Part shown: piece by piece, positions 40,634-50,900 of the stretch
Position numbering within the stretch: position 1 is the first letter of the stretch
Layout: each line of letters starts with the position of its first letter
NCBI RefSeq assembly: GCF_002751875.1
Contig: NZ_NMZM01000006.1
Location: 1-64,000, forward strand
Length of the DNA stretch: 64,000 nt
Reading direction: 5' to 3'
From: Oceaniglobus indicus
GTDB lineage: Bacteria > Pseudomonadota > Alphaproteobacteria > Rhodobacterales > Rhodobacteraceae
Made by a program: the position numbers and the translations under genes
Notes under the pieces: generated by a model
Databases searched by the model: none
Told to the model about the DNA's origin: nothing
What the model saw: only the letters and a program-made list of their open reading frames with translations

Positions 40634-41616
40634 AGTTTGATGTCATCGGCATCGGCAATGCCATCGTGGACGTCATCGCCCATGCGGATGACCGGTTCCT
40701 GGATCGGATGGGAATCGAGAAGGGCATCATGCAGCTGGTCGAACGCACCCGCGCCGAATCGCTCTATGATGCCATGTCCGACCGGGTGCAGACGCCCGGC
40801 GGTTCGGTGGCCAACACGCTGGCCGGTCTGGGGCGGCTGGGGCTGTCCACCGCCTTCATCGGCAAGGTGAAGGACGATTCGCTCGGCCGCTTCTATGCCG
40901 AGGGGATGGAGGCCGCGGGCACCGCCTTTCCCAACCCGCCCGTGTCCGGAGGCGAGGCGCCGACGTCACGTTCGATGATCTTCGTCTCGCCGGACGGCGA
41001 GCGGTCGATGAACACCTACCTCGGCGCGGGTGCGGATCTCGGCCGCGCCGACGTGCCGGCCGATGCCTTCGCAGGCGGCGGCATCCTGTTTCTCGAAGGG
41101 TATCTGTTCGACAAGGACGCGGGCAAGACCGCTTTCGCCGAAGCGGCGCGCCTGATGCATGACGCGGGCGGGCGGGTCGGGATCTCGCTGTCCGATCCGT
41201 TCTGCGTCGATCGCCATCGCGCCGATTTCATCGACCTGATCGAGAACGAGATGGATTTCGTCATCGGCAATGCCGCGGAATGGACATCGCTCCATCAGAC
41301 CGACGATCCGATCGCGGCGATGGAGCGGGCCGCGCAGGTCTGCGACACGGTGGTCTGCACCCGCTCGGGCCAGGCCGTCCTCCTGGCCCGGGGCGCCGAG
41401 CGGGCCGAAGTGCCGGTGGTCCAGATCGTGCCGGTGGACGCAACCGGCGCGGGTGATCAGTTCGCGGCCGGGTTTCTCTATGGCTATGCGACGGGCCGTG
41501 ACCTTGAAACCTGCGGGCGCATGGGCGTGGCGGCGGCAAGCGAGGTGATCCGCCACGTGGGGCCACGCCCCGATGCCGATCTGCGCGCGATCTTTGCCGA
41601 CGCCGGGCTGATCTGA
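40630..41616 (+). CDS. PfkB family kinase, probable adenosine kinase
   Basis: A 328-residue ribokinase-fold enzyme. It contains IGIGNAIVDVIAHADD at the N-terminus, GGSVANTLAGLGRLG for substrate binding and the ATP/anion-hole motif DATGAGDQFAAGFLYG with the catalytic Asp. The N-terminal pattern is that of the adenosine kinase-like PfkB group common in alphaproteobacteria. It is coupled to nth by a 4-bp overlap. Sugar kinase activity cannot be excluded. Confidence 0.9.
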   Translation: MKFDVIGIGNAIVDVIAHADDRFLDRMGIEKGIMQLVERTRAESLYDAMSDRVQTPGGSVANTLAGLGRLGLSTAFIGKVKDDSLGRFYAEGMEAAGTAFPNPPVSGGEAPTSRSMIFVSPDGERSMNTYLGAGADLGRADVPADAFAGGGILFLEGYLFDKDAGKTAFAEAARLMHDAGGRVGISLSDPFCVDRHRADFIDLIENEMDFVIGNAAEWTSLHQTDDPIAAMERAAQVCDTVVCTRSGQAVLLARGAERAEVPVVQIVPVDATGAGDQFAAGFLYGYATGRDLETCGRMGVAAASEVIRHVGPRPDADLRAIFADAGLI

Positions 41617-41714
41617 GCGGGCGCCCGACGGCGTTTGTCATCTGAAATGTTTATGCGGCGGTCGATCCTCCTGCTAGGCTGCCCGCATATTGCAAAAATT
41701 GCAGGAGATCTGAC

Positions 41715-42566
41715 ATGTTTTCCTTTACGTTTTCAGCAGCCATGCGGGCGGCGGTCCTGACACTTGGCCTGGTCGCGATCAGCGGACCGGCAACCGCCCA
41801 GATTTCCCGTTCGCAACCCGACGCCCCCGGCACCAGGACCGAGACCCCGCCACCCGACAACGGTGGCGGCTCGGGCATCTCGCGTCCGCCGCCCCGCAAG
41901 GATGCGCCCGTCGTCGACAAAGGCGATACGCCGCCTCCGCCTCCACCCCCACCGCCACCGCCGCCACCCCCGCCGGATCTGGCGATCTATATTGCCGTGA
42001 ACGGCCAGACGACCGGCCCGTTCGGGCGGGCAGCGCTGGAAGCAAAGGTGGCGGCCGGCGAACTGGGACCCGATACGCTGGTCTGGCAGGCCGGCATGGG
42101 ACCGTGGGCGCCGGCCTCGTCGCTGCCCGAGTTGCAGAAGATCCTGGCGACCGGCGGCGGCACCGTGCGACGCGACACTCCCGAACCCGAACCCGAAAGC
42201 GCGATATCGTTCATCGCCGGCACATGGCGCTATTCCAACGTGGCGATGCCGGTCGAGGGGATCGGCGTCGGCACGCTGAACGGGCAGATCACCTATGCAC
42301 CTGGCGGACAGATGACCTTCCGCGGCACGCTGGATCTGTTCGTGCAGGGACAAAGCCAACGGCTGGACCTGTCGGGCACGGGCACGTTCACGGCGCGCCG
42401 GCTGGACGCCAACCGCATTGAAGTCAGCGCGCAATCCACCATGACCTTCAGCAACCCGATGCTGGGCAGCCAGACCGAATCGTCATCGGACGTGACGATC
42501 TTCACGATCGAGGGGCGCAACGCGATCGTGGATCAGGAGGGCAACCGCGCAATGCGCGTCAACTGA
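41715..42566 (+). CDS. Secreted protein with poly-proline linker and GYF_2-like domain
   Basis: 283 residues. A signal peptide (MFSFTFSAAMRAAVLTLGLVAISGPATA) is followed by a Pro/Gly-rich stretch ending in 15 consecutive prolines at about residues 73-87. Then comes a GYF_2 (DUF4339)-like domain: YIAVNGQTTGPFGRAALEAK...LVWQAGMGPWAPASSLPEL. Residues 160-283 form a beta-rich domain (GTWRYSNVAMPVEG...TGTFTARRLDAN) with no family I recognise. GYF_2 domains usually sit in cytoplasmic or membrane proteins, so a secreted one is odd. It is a single gene. Confidence 0.8.
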   Translation: MFSFTFSAAMRAAVLTLGLVAISGPATAQISRSQPDAPGTRTETPPPDNGGGSGISRPPPRKDAPVVDKGDTPPPPPPPPPPPPPPPDLAIYIAVNGQTTGPFGRAALEAKVAAGELGPDTLVWQAGMGPWAPASSLPELQKILATGGGTVRRDTPEPEPESAISFIAGTWRYSNVAMPVEGIGVGTLNGQITYAPGGQMTFRGTLDLFVQGQSQRLDLSGTGTFTARRLDANRIEVSAQSTMTFSNPMLGSQTESSSDVTIFTIEGRNAIVDQEGNRAMRVN

Positions 42567-42608
42567 CGCCAAAGGGGGCGGCGACGCGCGCCGCCCCTGC
42601 CCCGCAGG

Positions 42609-43427
42609 TCAGTCGCCCAGCTTGGCGTGCACCTCGGCCAGATCGATATCGCGCACCGGCATCTTGTTGGACGGATCGTCGAAATCGTATCCGAACAGGC
42701 GGAAGTCCTTGTCATATATCTCGCGCATCAGGTGCATCGAAAGGTCGTCGAAATAATCCTCGACCGGATGCAGCCGTTTCGGCCCGTGCCCTTCGGATTC
42801 GTTGAAGCGCGGAATGGCGGTCAGGTCGATGGGATGCCTGAGGTCGGCGTGGTCCAGAACGTCGCGCATCCCGTCGTTGAAACGTTCGGTCCAGATGATC
42901 CGGTCATAGCGCCCGCCATTGACGATGAAGGTCGATATGTGACCCGACATGGCGGACCAGTGGATATCGGGGTCCATCGGCTTGCGAAACCGGATGGTGT
43001 CGCGCACGAACAGCAGGAAGCGGCGGAAACTGCGGATCTGGTCGAACTCGGCCGTGCCGTCGTCACCGCCCACGTCGACCCCGTATTTCTGGATCAGGCC
43101 CGGCACCAGGTTGCCGCGATAGCGGTTGCCGTTTCTCTGGACGCCACAGATCTTGTCAAAGAACGACGACAGCACGCGGGTGTATGGATTGCGCACGCAG
43201 GTGAACGTGGGGGCCGCGCGCGACTTGACCACCTCTTCTATGCGCGGCTGGCTGTGGTCCTGCGCCCACTTGTGCAACCCCTCCTTGGCGTCGTGGATGT
43301 CGCCGTCGAAGAACGTGCCGTGGTCCGAATGGAACATGATCTGCCCGATGGTCGAACAGGCGCATTTCGGCACCACCCGATAGACGAGGCTTTCGCTCTC
43401 CGTCATCCACGTTCCGGGAAAACCCAT
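42609..43427 (-). CDS. Sulfotransferase family 2 protein
   Basis: A 272-residue protein. The 5-prime PAPS-binding loop is YRVVPKCACSTIGQIMF, and the 3-prime-phosphate site is FTCVRNPYTRVLSSFFDKI, the two hallmarks of carbohydrate-type sulfotransferases (Sulfotransfer_2). The start MGFPGTW was chosen because GGAG lies 10 bases upstream; the frame is open further. It diverges from the glycosyltransferase gene at 43585 across a 157-bp gap, suggesting sulfation of a surface glycan. Confidence 0.88.
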   Translation of the reverse strand: MGFPGTWMTESESLVYRVVPKCACSTIGQIMFHSDHGTFFDGDIHDAKEGLHKWAQDHSQPRIEEVVKSRAAPTFTCVRNPYTRVLSSFFDKICGVQRNGNRYRGNLVPGLIQKYGVDVGGDDGTAEFDQIRSFRRFLLFVRDTIRFRKPMDPDIHWSAMSGHISTFIVNGGRYDRIIWTERFNDGMRDVLDHADLRHPIDLTAIPRFNESEGHGPKRLHPVEDYFDDLSMHLMREIYDKDFRLFGYDFDDPSNKMPVRDIDLAEVHAKLGD

Positions 43428-43584
43428 GGCACAAACTCTCCTGAGATCTGGTTGAGCTTCGCATCTTGCAGGATAATGCGGCAGCAATTGGTCAAGGTTC
43501 GCAAAACAAGCCTGTTCTGTCACGGCGATCTTGGGCTATCCCGAGGTTACAATTCCACAATGTATCGGTGCGACTGTTTTCGCC

Positions 43585-45162
43585 ATGGCAAAAATCGCCT
43601 TCATCCTACTGTGTCACAAGAATCCCGATGCGATCATTCAGCAGGCGCGCGGGCTGACCGCCGTGGGCGATTGCATCTCGATCCATTTCGACGCGGCGGC
43701 CGGAACCGAGGCATTCGAGAAGATCCGCCATGCCCTGAAGGATGACCCCAACGTGACATTCGCCCGCCGCCGCCTGAAATGCGGCTGGGGCGCCTGGAGC
43801 CTGGTTCAGGCCACCCTGCTGGCGGTCGAGGCGGCGCTGGACGCCTTTCCGCGCGCCACCCATTTCTACATGGTGTCGGGCGATTGCATGGCGATCAAAT
43901 CCGCCGCCTATGCGCACCGGTTCCTCGACGCCGAGGACGTGGATTACATCGAAAGCGTCGATTACTTCGAATCCGGCTGGATCAAGACCGGCTTTCGCGA
44001 AGAACGCCTGATCTATCGTCACTGGTTCAACGAACGCACCCACAAACGCCTGTTTTACACGTCCTACAATATCCAGAAATGGCTGGGTCTGACGCGGGCG
44101 GTTCCGGCGGACCTGCAGATGATGATCGGCTCGCAATGGTGGTGCCTCAGGCGGCGCACGGTGGAATGGGTGATGAACTTCTGCCGCGACCGCCCCGATG
44201 TGATGCGGTTCTTCCGCACGACCTGGATCCCGGACGAGACGTTCTTTCAGACCATCGTGCGCCACATCGTTCCCGGAACCGAGATCCGGTCGCGCACGCC
44301 GACGTTCCTGTTGTTCACCGACTACGGGATGCCGGTGGTGTTCTATAACGATCACTACGATTTGCTGATGTCGCAGGATTACCTGTTCGCGCGCAAGATC
44401 AGCCCCGAGGCCACGGCGCTGAAAGCGCGGCTGGGCGCGCTTTATGCCGATGACGCAGCGACGTTCCGCATCAGCAACGAAGGCGCGTCGCTGTTCCGGT
44501 TCCTGACAGGCCGCGGGCGGGTCGGGCGCCGGTTCGCACCACGCTTCTGGGAGACGGAATCGACCCTGGGGCGCGAGCGGACCCTGCTCATCCTTGTGTG
44601 CAAGAAATGGCATGTGGCCAAGCGCCTGCTGCATCGCATCCGTGACGTGACCGGGCAGCCGACCCTGGAATACCTGTTCGACGAGGAAGCGGCCCCCATG
44701 CCCGATCTCGGCGGCATCCAGACGACGATGCCCAAACGCACGCGGCATCGCCGTGCCCTGATGCGGATGCTGTTCGACTATTACGAGACGGACCGGTTGG
44801 CGATCTGCCTCGATCCCAACAACATGGATCTCTTGCGGGATTTTCAGACCGACCGCTCGATCACGCGGGTTCTGGAAATCGAATGCACCTTCACCGATGA
44901 CTATCTGCTGGGGCACGCCCGCCGCGTCGGCCTTGCCGGGGAACGGACGCCCCAGGACACGATCGACGTGCTTTTGCCCACCATACGTGCCGATCTGGGC
45001 AACGAAAGCGACATGCTGCGCGGGGCCGGGTTCGAACATTTCTTCGTCCTGCGCGAATCCGACCCGCAGAGCGCCAATGCCGAAGCGCTGGCCGATTTCC
45101 TGACGGTCGATATGGCCAAGGCGGCCAAGATCGTCGAAGATCCGGGCCTGTTCGACGACTGA
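43585..45162 (+). CDS. GT14-like (core-2/I-branching) glycosyltransferase, DUF5928-type
   Basis: A 525-residue protein. The N-terminal half (IAFILLCHKNPDAIIQQ, ISIHFDAAAG, THFYMVSGDCMAIKSA, MMIGSQWWCLRRRTVEWV) matches beta-1,6-N-acetylglucosaminyltransferases of family GT14. The C-terminal 200 residues (about 330-525) form a separate domain with no clear homology to me, typical of the alphaproteobacterial DUF5928 proteins. It has no signal or membrane helix. It pairs divergently with the sulfotransferase gene and is 22 bp upstream of the HIT gene. The glycan target is unknown. Confidence 0.82.
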   Translation: MAKIAFILLCHKNPDAIIQQARGLTAVGDCISIHFDAAAGTEAFEKIRHALKDDPNVTFARRRLKCGWGAWSLVQATLLAVEAALDAFPRATHFYMVSGDCMAIKSAAYAHRFLDAEDVDYIESVDYFESGWIKTGFREERLIYRHWFNERTHKRLFYTSYNIQKWLGLTRAVPADLQMMIGSQWWCLRRRTVEWVMNFCRDRPDVMRFFRTTWIPDETFFQTIVRHIVPGTEIRSRTPTFLLFTDYGMPVVFYNDHYDLLMSQDYLFARKISPEATALKARLGALYADDAATFRISNEGASLFRFLTGRGRVGRRFAPRFWETESTLGRERTLLILVCKKWHVAKRLLHRIRDVTGQPTLEYLFDEEAAPMPDLGGIQTTMPKRTRHRRALMRMLFDYYETDRLAICLDPNNMDLLRDFQTDRSITRVLEIECTFTDDYLLGHARRVGLAGERTPQDTIDVLLPTIRADLGNESDMLRGAGFEHFFVLRESDPQSANAEALADFLTVDMAKAAKIVEDPGLFDD

Positions 45163-45184
45163 GCGCCAAGTGAAAGGACACCTC

Positions 45185-45565
45185 ATGGCCACGCCCTATG
45201 ACGACCAGAACATCTTTGCCAAGATCCTGCGCGGCGAGATTCCCAACGACACGGTGCTGGAAACGGATCACACGCTGGCGTTTCGCGACATCGCCCCCCA
45301 GGCACCCGAGCATGTGCTGGTGATTCCCAAGGGCGCCTATGTCTGCCACGACGATTTCGCACTGAACGCCAGCGACGCCGAGGTGGTGGATTTCATGCGT
45401 GTCACCGGACGGATCTGCGCCATGCTGGGTGTGCAACCGACCGAAGACGGGCCGGGATACCGGGTGATCGCCAACGCCGGCGGACACGGCGTTCAGGAGG
45501 TGCCGCATTACCACATGCACATCCTCGCCGGCCGGCCGCTGGGCCGGATGCTCGAGCCGGCCTGA
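45185..45565 (+). CDS. HIT family nucleotide-binding protein (Hint-like)
   Basis: A 126-residue histidine-triad protein. The motif is HYHMHILAGRPLGR at the C-terminus, and the N-terminal FAKILRGEIPNDTVLETDHTLAFRDI is typical of Hint purine nucleotide phosphoramidases. AAAGGACA precedes the ATG. It lies 22 bp after the glycosyltransferase gene and is probably co-transcribed, though the functions appear unrelated. Confidence 0.95.
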   Translation: MATPYDDQNIFAKILRGEIPNDTVLETDHTLAFRDIAPQAPEHVLVIPKGAYVCHDDFALNASDAEVVDFMRVTGRICAMLGVQPTEDGPGYRVIANAGGHGVQEVPHYHMHILAGRPLGRMLEPA

Positions 45566-45618
45566 GAACCGGATCAACGGACCCGGTCGTGCAGGCCCAA
45601 GTGCGTCGCGGCCGGATC

Positions 45619-45639
45619 GCCCGTTTTCATGAAACGGGC
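45619..45639 (+). terminator. Weak hairpin downstream of the HIT gene
   Basis: The stem GCCCGTTT / AAACGGGC with loop TCATG, 54 bp past the HIT stop. No T run follows. Confidence 0.35.
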
Positions 45640-45803
45640 TCACGGCGACGTTGCGGCATGCCGCCATCTGTGTGGCATGCTGTGAAGATGCAAATCAACC
45701 ATCTGATATAGAACGATTTTCAAGACCTGCCGCCGTGCCGCGGGCCGGCAGGATCTTCAAGAAGCGATCTTCCCGCGTTTGACTCGATCCTGCCCCACCT
45801 GTA

Positions 45804-45818
45804 GAACAAAACAGGAAC
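45804..45818 (+). promoter_or_regulatory. LexA (SOS) box upstream of imuA
   Basis: GAAC-AAAACAG-GAAC is a perfect GAAC-N7-GAAC direct repeat, the LexA operator described for Rhodobacter and other alphaproteobacteria. It lies 24-38 bp before the imuA start codon, as expected for DNA-damage induction of the mutasome. Confidence 0.85.
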
Positions 45819-45841
45819 GCGCAAGAATCGGTGTGTCGTGC

Positions 45842-46519
45842 ATGACGTCGTTTTCTCATCAGAAATACCAGGACGGACAGACGCAGAAACCTGCTCTGAC
45901 CGGTCATATTCTGTCGGAGATCTTTCCCGAAACAGCCGCGGACGCGGCGGCCATCGGTTATCTGCTCTGGCGTTTGCCACGCAACGATGCACCGGTCCTG
46001 TGGGTGCAGGATCGGTTGTCACACCGCGAAACCGGGCGCCCCTGTCTGGCGGGACTGCAGATGGATCGGCCCATCATCATGGTCAACCTGTCCCGGGCCG
46101 CCGATGTGCTTTGGGCGCTGGAAGATGGCTTGCGATGTCGCGCGCTGGCTGCGGTCATAGGCGAAATCTGGGGCGATCCTGTCGCGCTCGACTTTACCGC
46201 GACCAAGCGGTTGATGATGCGGGTCGAGGCCGCGAACGTTCCATGCTGGCTCATTCGTCGTGCGGCCAGCCCCAACCTGAGTGCGGCGCGCGACCGTTGG
46301 CGCATCGCCAGTGCGCCGTCTGCGTCAAATCCTCACGACACCCAGGCGCCCGGAGCCCCGCGATGGTCGCTCGACCTGTTCCGGTCGCGCCAGTCGAAAC
46401 CGGGCCAGTGGACCATGACCTATGACCGGAAGACGGATCGTATCGATAACATTACCCCATTTCGCGATCGAGCGGTGGGAACGGACGATGGAACGGCAAG
46501 GCAACGCGCCGTCGGATGA
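45842..46519 (+). CDS. imuA: ImuA, SOS mutasome accessory protein
   Basis: 225 residues, RecA/SulA-like in its core. It contains LTGHILSEIFPETAADAAAIGYLLWRL, PVLWVQDRLSHRETGRPCLAGL, MVNLSRAADVLWALEDGLRCRALAAVIGEIW and CWLIRRAASPNLSAARDRWRIASAPS, the conserved ImuA blocks. It supports translesion synthesis with ImuB and DnaE2. The start was placed at MTSFSHQ, 24 bp after the LexA box; the longer open frame would put the box inside the gene. Its 3-prime end overlaps imuB by 98 bp. Confidence 0.92.
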   Translation: MTSFSHQKYQDGQTQKPALTGHILSEIFPETAADAAAIGYLLWRLPRNDAPVLWVQDRLSHRETGRPCLAGLQMDRPIIMVNLSRAADVLWALEDGLRCRALAAVIGEIWGDPVALDFTATKRLMMRVEAANVPCWLIRRAASPNLSAARDRWRIASAPSASNPHDTQAPGAPRWSLDLFRSRQSKPGQWTMTYDRKTDRIDNITPFRDRAVGTDDGTARQRAVG

Positions 46520-47954
46520 CATCCTGCTGGTTCTGGCCCGCGAGGGCCAGCACGGGCCGGTTGTCCATGCTGCCAACCGCACCGCGCGCACCACCGGGAT
46601 CACCCAAGGATCGCGGGTCGTGGACATGAAGGCGATCTGCCCCGAACTGCACGTGGAATACGCCGACGAAGCGGGCGACCGGGCCGCGCTGGATCGTCTT
46701 GTTCTCTGGGCACGGCGCTGGTGTCCCTGGACGACGCGCGACGGTGAGGACGGATTGATTCTGGACACGACCGGATCGGCGCATCTTTTCGGTGGCGAAG
46801 CGGCAATGCTGATCGAGATCCAGACGCAGTTGTCCCTGCTTGGCCTCACATCGCGGCTGGCCATGGCGTCGACCTGGGGGGCGGCATGGGCCCTGGCGCG
46901 CTTCGGGCCGGCACGCACCATCTGTGCGGCGGATGAAACGGCGCTCGGGTTGCGGGCCTTGCCGGTGGCCGGATTGCGGCTGGACGATGCGACCTTGCTG
47001 CTTTTGCAAAGGTTGGGGCTGAAAACCATCGGCGCCGTCATGGATGTGCCGCGCCTGTCCCTGACGCGACGTTTCGTGAAGGCGGGGTTGTCGTCCAACC
47101 CGCTGATGCGGCTGGATCAGGCGTTGGGCAAGTTGGCCGAACCCGTTGCAAGCGTCGAGGCAAAGCCACGGTTTTCGGTGCAAAGCCGGCTTGCCGACCC
47201 GATTTTCGACCCGACCCCGCATCTGCCGGACCTGTGCGAACGCCTGTGCGAGGTCTTGCAGAACGCAGGCATGGGGTGTCGGCGCCTGCATCTGACGGTG
47301 TATCGCACCGACGGCGATGTCAGCCGCGTGGACGTTGCCACCTCTGTCAGCACCCGCGATCCCAACCACATGCACAGCCTGTTTCGTGACAAGGTCGAGC
47401 GTATCAATCCCGGCTTCGGTTTCGATCTGATCGACCTGACCGCCGGCCGGGTCGAACCGATGCAGGCCCTGCAAACCCACCTTGACGGCAAGACCAGCGA
47501 CGATCTGGACCTGGCCTTGCTGGTGGACAGGCTGACGGCACGGTTCGGCGCCCGCGCGGTGTCGCGCCCCGTTTTGCGCGAAAGCCATGTGCCCGAGCGG
47601 GCCGAAGGGCGCATCGCGGCCCTTGCCAACCCCACCCAGACGGCCCCGGTGATGACCAGGGAGCGTCCGATCCGCCTGCTTGATCACCCCGAGGAGGTGC
47701 GCGTGCTTTACGCCGTGCCCGAAGGCCCCCCGGTCCAGTTTGTCTGGCGCAGGCAGACCCATCGCGTCACCCGTTATGCAGGGCCCGAACGGATCGCGCC
47801 GGAATGGTGGAGGGACAAACCCGGCACCCGCCTGCGCGATTATTTCAAGATCGAGGATCAGACAGGCCGGCGCCTGTGGCTGTATCGCGAGGGTTTGCAC
47901 GCGGACGGACGCGGCGGCGAGCCGCGCTGGTTTGTCCACGGGATGTTCGCGTAA
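46422..47954 (+). CDS. imuB: ImuB, inactive Y-family polymerase homologue
   Basis: A 510-residue Y-family polymerase fold. It starts RRIVSITLPHFAIERWER, where active polymerases have the metal-binding Asp, so it lacks the first catalytic carboxylate as ImuB proteins do. Family blocks include LLVLAREGQHGPVVHAANRTA and LFGGEAAMLIEIQTQL. ImuB bridges the beta clamp, ImuA and DnaE2. Its first 98 bp overlap imuA and its TAA overlaps the dnaE2 ATG by one base, so the three are tightly coupled. Confidence 0.94.
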   Translation: MTGRRIVSITLPHFAIERWERTMERQGNAPSDDILLVLAREGQHGPVVHAANRTARTTGITQGSRVVDMKAICPELHVEYADEAGDRAALDRLVLWARRWCPWTTRDGEDGLILDTTGSAHLFGGEAAMLIEIQTQLSLLGLTSRLAMASTWGAAWALARFGPARTICAADETALGLRALPVAGLRLDDATLLLLQRLGLKTIGAVMDVPRLSLTRRFVKAGLSSNPLMRLDQALGKLAEPVASVEAKPRFSVQSRLADPIFDPTPHLPDLCERLCEVLQNAGMGCRRLHLTVYRTDGDVSRVDVATSVSTRDPNHMHSLFRDKVERINPGFGFDLIDLTAGRVEPMQALQTHLDGKTSDDLDLALLVDRLTARFGARAVSRPVLRESHVPERAEGRIAALANPTQTAPVMTRERPIRLLDHPEEVRVLYAVPEGPPVQFVWRRQTHRVTRYAGPERIAPEWWRDKPGTRLRDYFKIEDQTGRRLWLYREGLHADGRGGEPRWFVHGMFA

Positions 47955-50900
47955 TGCCCGAAAAGGAAAACCATCACCCGCAACGCGAGATCGACGATGA
48001 CGCCTTCACGCGCAATCCGCCCGGTGATTTCGTCGAACTTGGCGTCAGCACCTGTTTTTCCTTCCTGCGCGGGGCTTCGGATGCCGTGGACCTGGCGGTG
48101 ACGGCCCATGCGCTGGGCTATGACAAGCTGGGCTGTGCCGACCTGAACACCATGGCGGGCGTGGTGCGTCTGCACGCGGCGGCGCACAAGACACAGATCA
48201 CCCCCGTGATCGGATGCCGTCTTCAGTTGGTCACGGGCGAGACGTTTCTGGCCTATCCCCGCAACCGCGCCGCCTATGGCAGGCTCTGCACGTTGTTGTC
48301 GAAAGGCAAGATGCAGGCCACCGATGGATCCTGGCAGATCAAGGGAACCTGCGACATCACCCTGGATGATCTGGCACGACACAGCGCGGATGTGCAGCTG
48401 ATCGTTCTGCCCGGCCATGATCTGGATCATTTCAGCGCCGGCCTGCGCCGTCTGAAGCGCGCGCTGCCCAGCCTGGACTATATCGCCGCCAATTACCTGT
48501 ATCGCGGCGATGATCGGGCGCGGATCAATCGGCTCGACAGTCTGGCCAAGGCCCATGGGCTGTCCATTCTGGCCACGAACGATGTGCATTACCACGCCCC
48601 CGAACGCCGCCCCTTGCAGGATGTGATGACCTGTATCCTGAACAGGACCACGATCCAGAAGGCCGGCTTCCTGCTTGACGCCAACGCGGAACGCCACCTC
48701 AAATCGCCGGCCCAGATGAAGACCATGTTCGCGCGATGGCCCCACGCCATCCGGGCAACACGTGTTGTCGCGGATGCTTGCGATTTCGACCTGCGCGAGC
48801 TGTCGTATGAATATCCGCGGGAAACGGTGCCCGGCGGATGCACGCCCCAGGAATATCTGGACCAGCAGACCTGGGAAGGTGCGGCCTGGCGGTATCCCGA
48901 CGGCATCCCCGACAAGGTCAGGGCGACGTTGCACAAGGAACTGGCCCTGATCGCCAAGCTGGACATCGCCCAGTATTTCCTGACCGTCCAGAACATCGTG
49001 AACCACGCCAGGCACGATTGCAAACCGCCGATCCTGTGCCAGGGGCGGGGATCGGCCGCCAATTCCGCCGTCTGTTACGTGCTTGGCATCACCGCGGTCG
49101 ATCCCGCGATCAACGACCTGCTGTTCGAACGTTTCATCAACGAGGAACGCAGGGAGCCGCCAGACATCGACGTCGATTTCGAACATGAACGCCGTGAGGA
49201 GGTGATTCAGCACATCTATGACAAGTATGGCCGCGATCGGGCGGCGCTGTGTGCCACCGTCATCCATTATCGCCCCCGCATGGCCGTGCGCGAGGTCGGC
49301 AAGGTCATGGGGCTTTCGGAAGACATCACCACGGCCTTGTCCAAGACGATCTGGGGATCCTGGGGCCGCGAGGTCGGTGCGCGCGAGGCGGCCGAGGCCG
49401 GCATCGACCTGAACGACCCGTTGATCAGGCGCATGATCACGATCGCGGACCAGATGATCGGAATGCCCCGCCACCTGGGCCAGCACGTGGGCGGCTTCGT
49501 CCTGACGGAAAATCCGCTGACCCAGACCGTTCCCATCGGCAACGGCGCCATGCCCGAGCGCAGCTTCATCGAATGGGACAAGGACGACATCAACGAATTG
49601 CGGATCCTCAAGATCGACGTGCTGGCCCTCGGGATGCTCACCTGTATCCGCAAGGCGTTCGACATGATCGAGGCGCACTACGGACGCAGACTGACCCTGG
49701 CGAATGTTCCCCAGGACGATCCGGCGACCTATGACATGCTCTGCAAAGGCGACAGTCTGGGCGTCTTCCAGGTCGAAAGCCGCGCCCAGATGAACATGCT
49801 GCCGCGCCTGAAGCCGCGCGAATTCTATGATCTGGTCATTCAGGTCGCCATCGTTCGCCCCGGTCCGATCCAGGGCGACATGGTGCACCCCTATCTGCGC
49901 CGGCGCAGCGGACGCGAGGTGGAAAGCTATCCTTCTCCCGGTGCGCCCCATGATCCGGACGAGCTGAAGAACATCCTGAAGCGGACCAAGGGCGTTCCCA
50001 TCTTCCAGGAACAGGCGATGCGGATCGCCATGGTCGCCGCCAGGTTTTCCCCCACCGAAGCCAACCAGTTGCGCAAGGCGATGGCCACGTTCCGCTCGCG
50101 CGGCACCATCGGCGCCCTTGAGGAAAAGATGGTCGGACGGATGGTCGAACGGGGCTATGATCCGGACTTCGCCAGTCGATGCTTCAACCAGATCAAGGGA
50201 TTCGGCGACTATGGCTTTCCCGAAAGCCATGCCGCAAGCTTCGCCCACCTGGTCTATGTTTCCAGCTGGCTCAAATGTCATTATCCCGATGTGTTCTGTG
50301 CGGCCCTGCTGAACGCGCAACCGATGGGGTTCTATGCGCCGGCGCAGATCGTGCGCGATGCCCGCGAACACGGGGTCGCCATACGTCCGGTGGATGTGAA
50401 TTACAGTGATTGGGACACGACGCTGGAACCTGTCGAACCGGGCGTCTTTGCGGTCAGATTGGGGTTGCGCCAGATTGACGGCATGCGACAGGACATGGCG
50501 CAACGGATCATGGAGGCGCGGCAGGACGCGTTCACCGACCTGGCCGATCTGAAGAAACGCGCCCGTCTCGATTCAGGCAGCACGCGCAGATTGGCCGCGG
50601 CAGACGCCGTGCGATCCATGCAACTGGACAGGCGGCAGGCGCTCTGGGATGCCCGCGCGCTGCGCGATGCGCCCGATTTACCCCTGTTTCGGGACGATTC
50701 TGACGAAGGCCCCGAGATCCGGTTTGACCTGCCCGAAATGCCCGTTTGCGAACATGTGGTTGTCGATTACCAGACGACCCGGCTTTCCCTGAAGGCCCAT
50801 CCCATGTCGTTCTTGCGCAAGAGCATGGCAAGACAGGGATACAGCACGACCGGATCCCTGAAAGACATGCGCAACGGCAGATCCGTCAAGCTGGCCGGAA

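Noticed and set aside
41934-41980. CCN-type tandem repeat as a possible microsatellite or phase-variable tract
   Set aside because: The codons are mixed (CCG, CCT, CCA, CCC), so it is a coding poly-proline run, not a pure slippage-prone DNA repeat.
45656-45680. GCATGCC-N11-GGCATGC inverted repeat upstream of imuA as an operator
   Set aside because: It lies about 160 bp before imuA and close to the HIT gene end; the LexA box explains imuA control better and there is no second example.
47858-50503. An 881-codon minus-strand frame opposite dnaE2
   Set aside because: dnaE2 is unambiguous on the plus strand; the antisense frame shows no domain.
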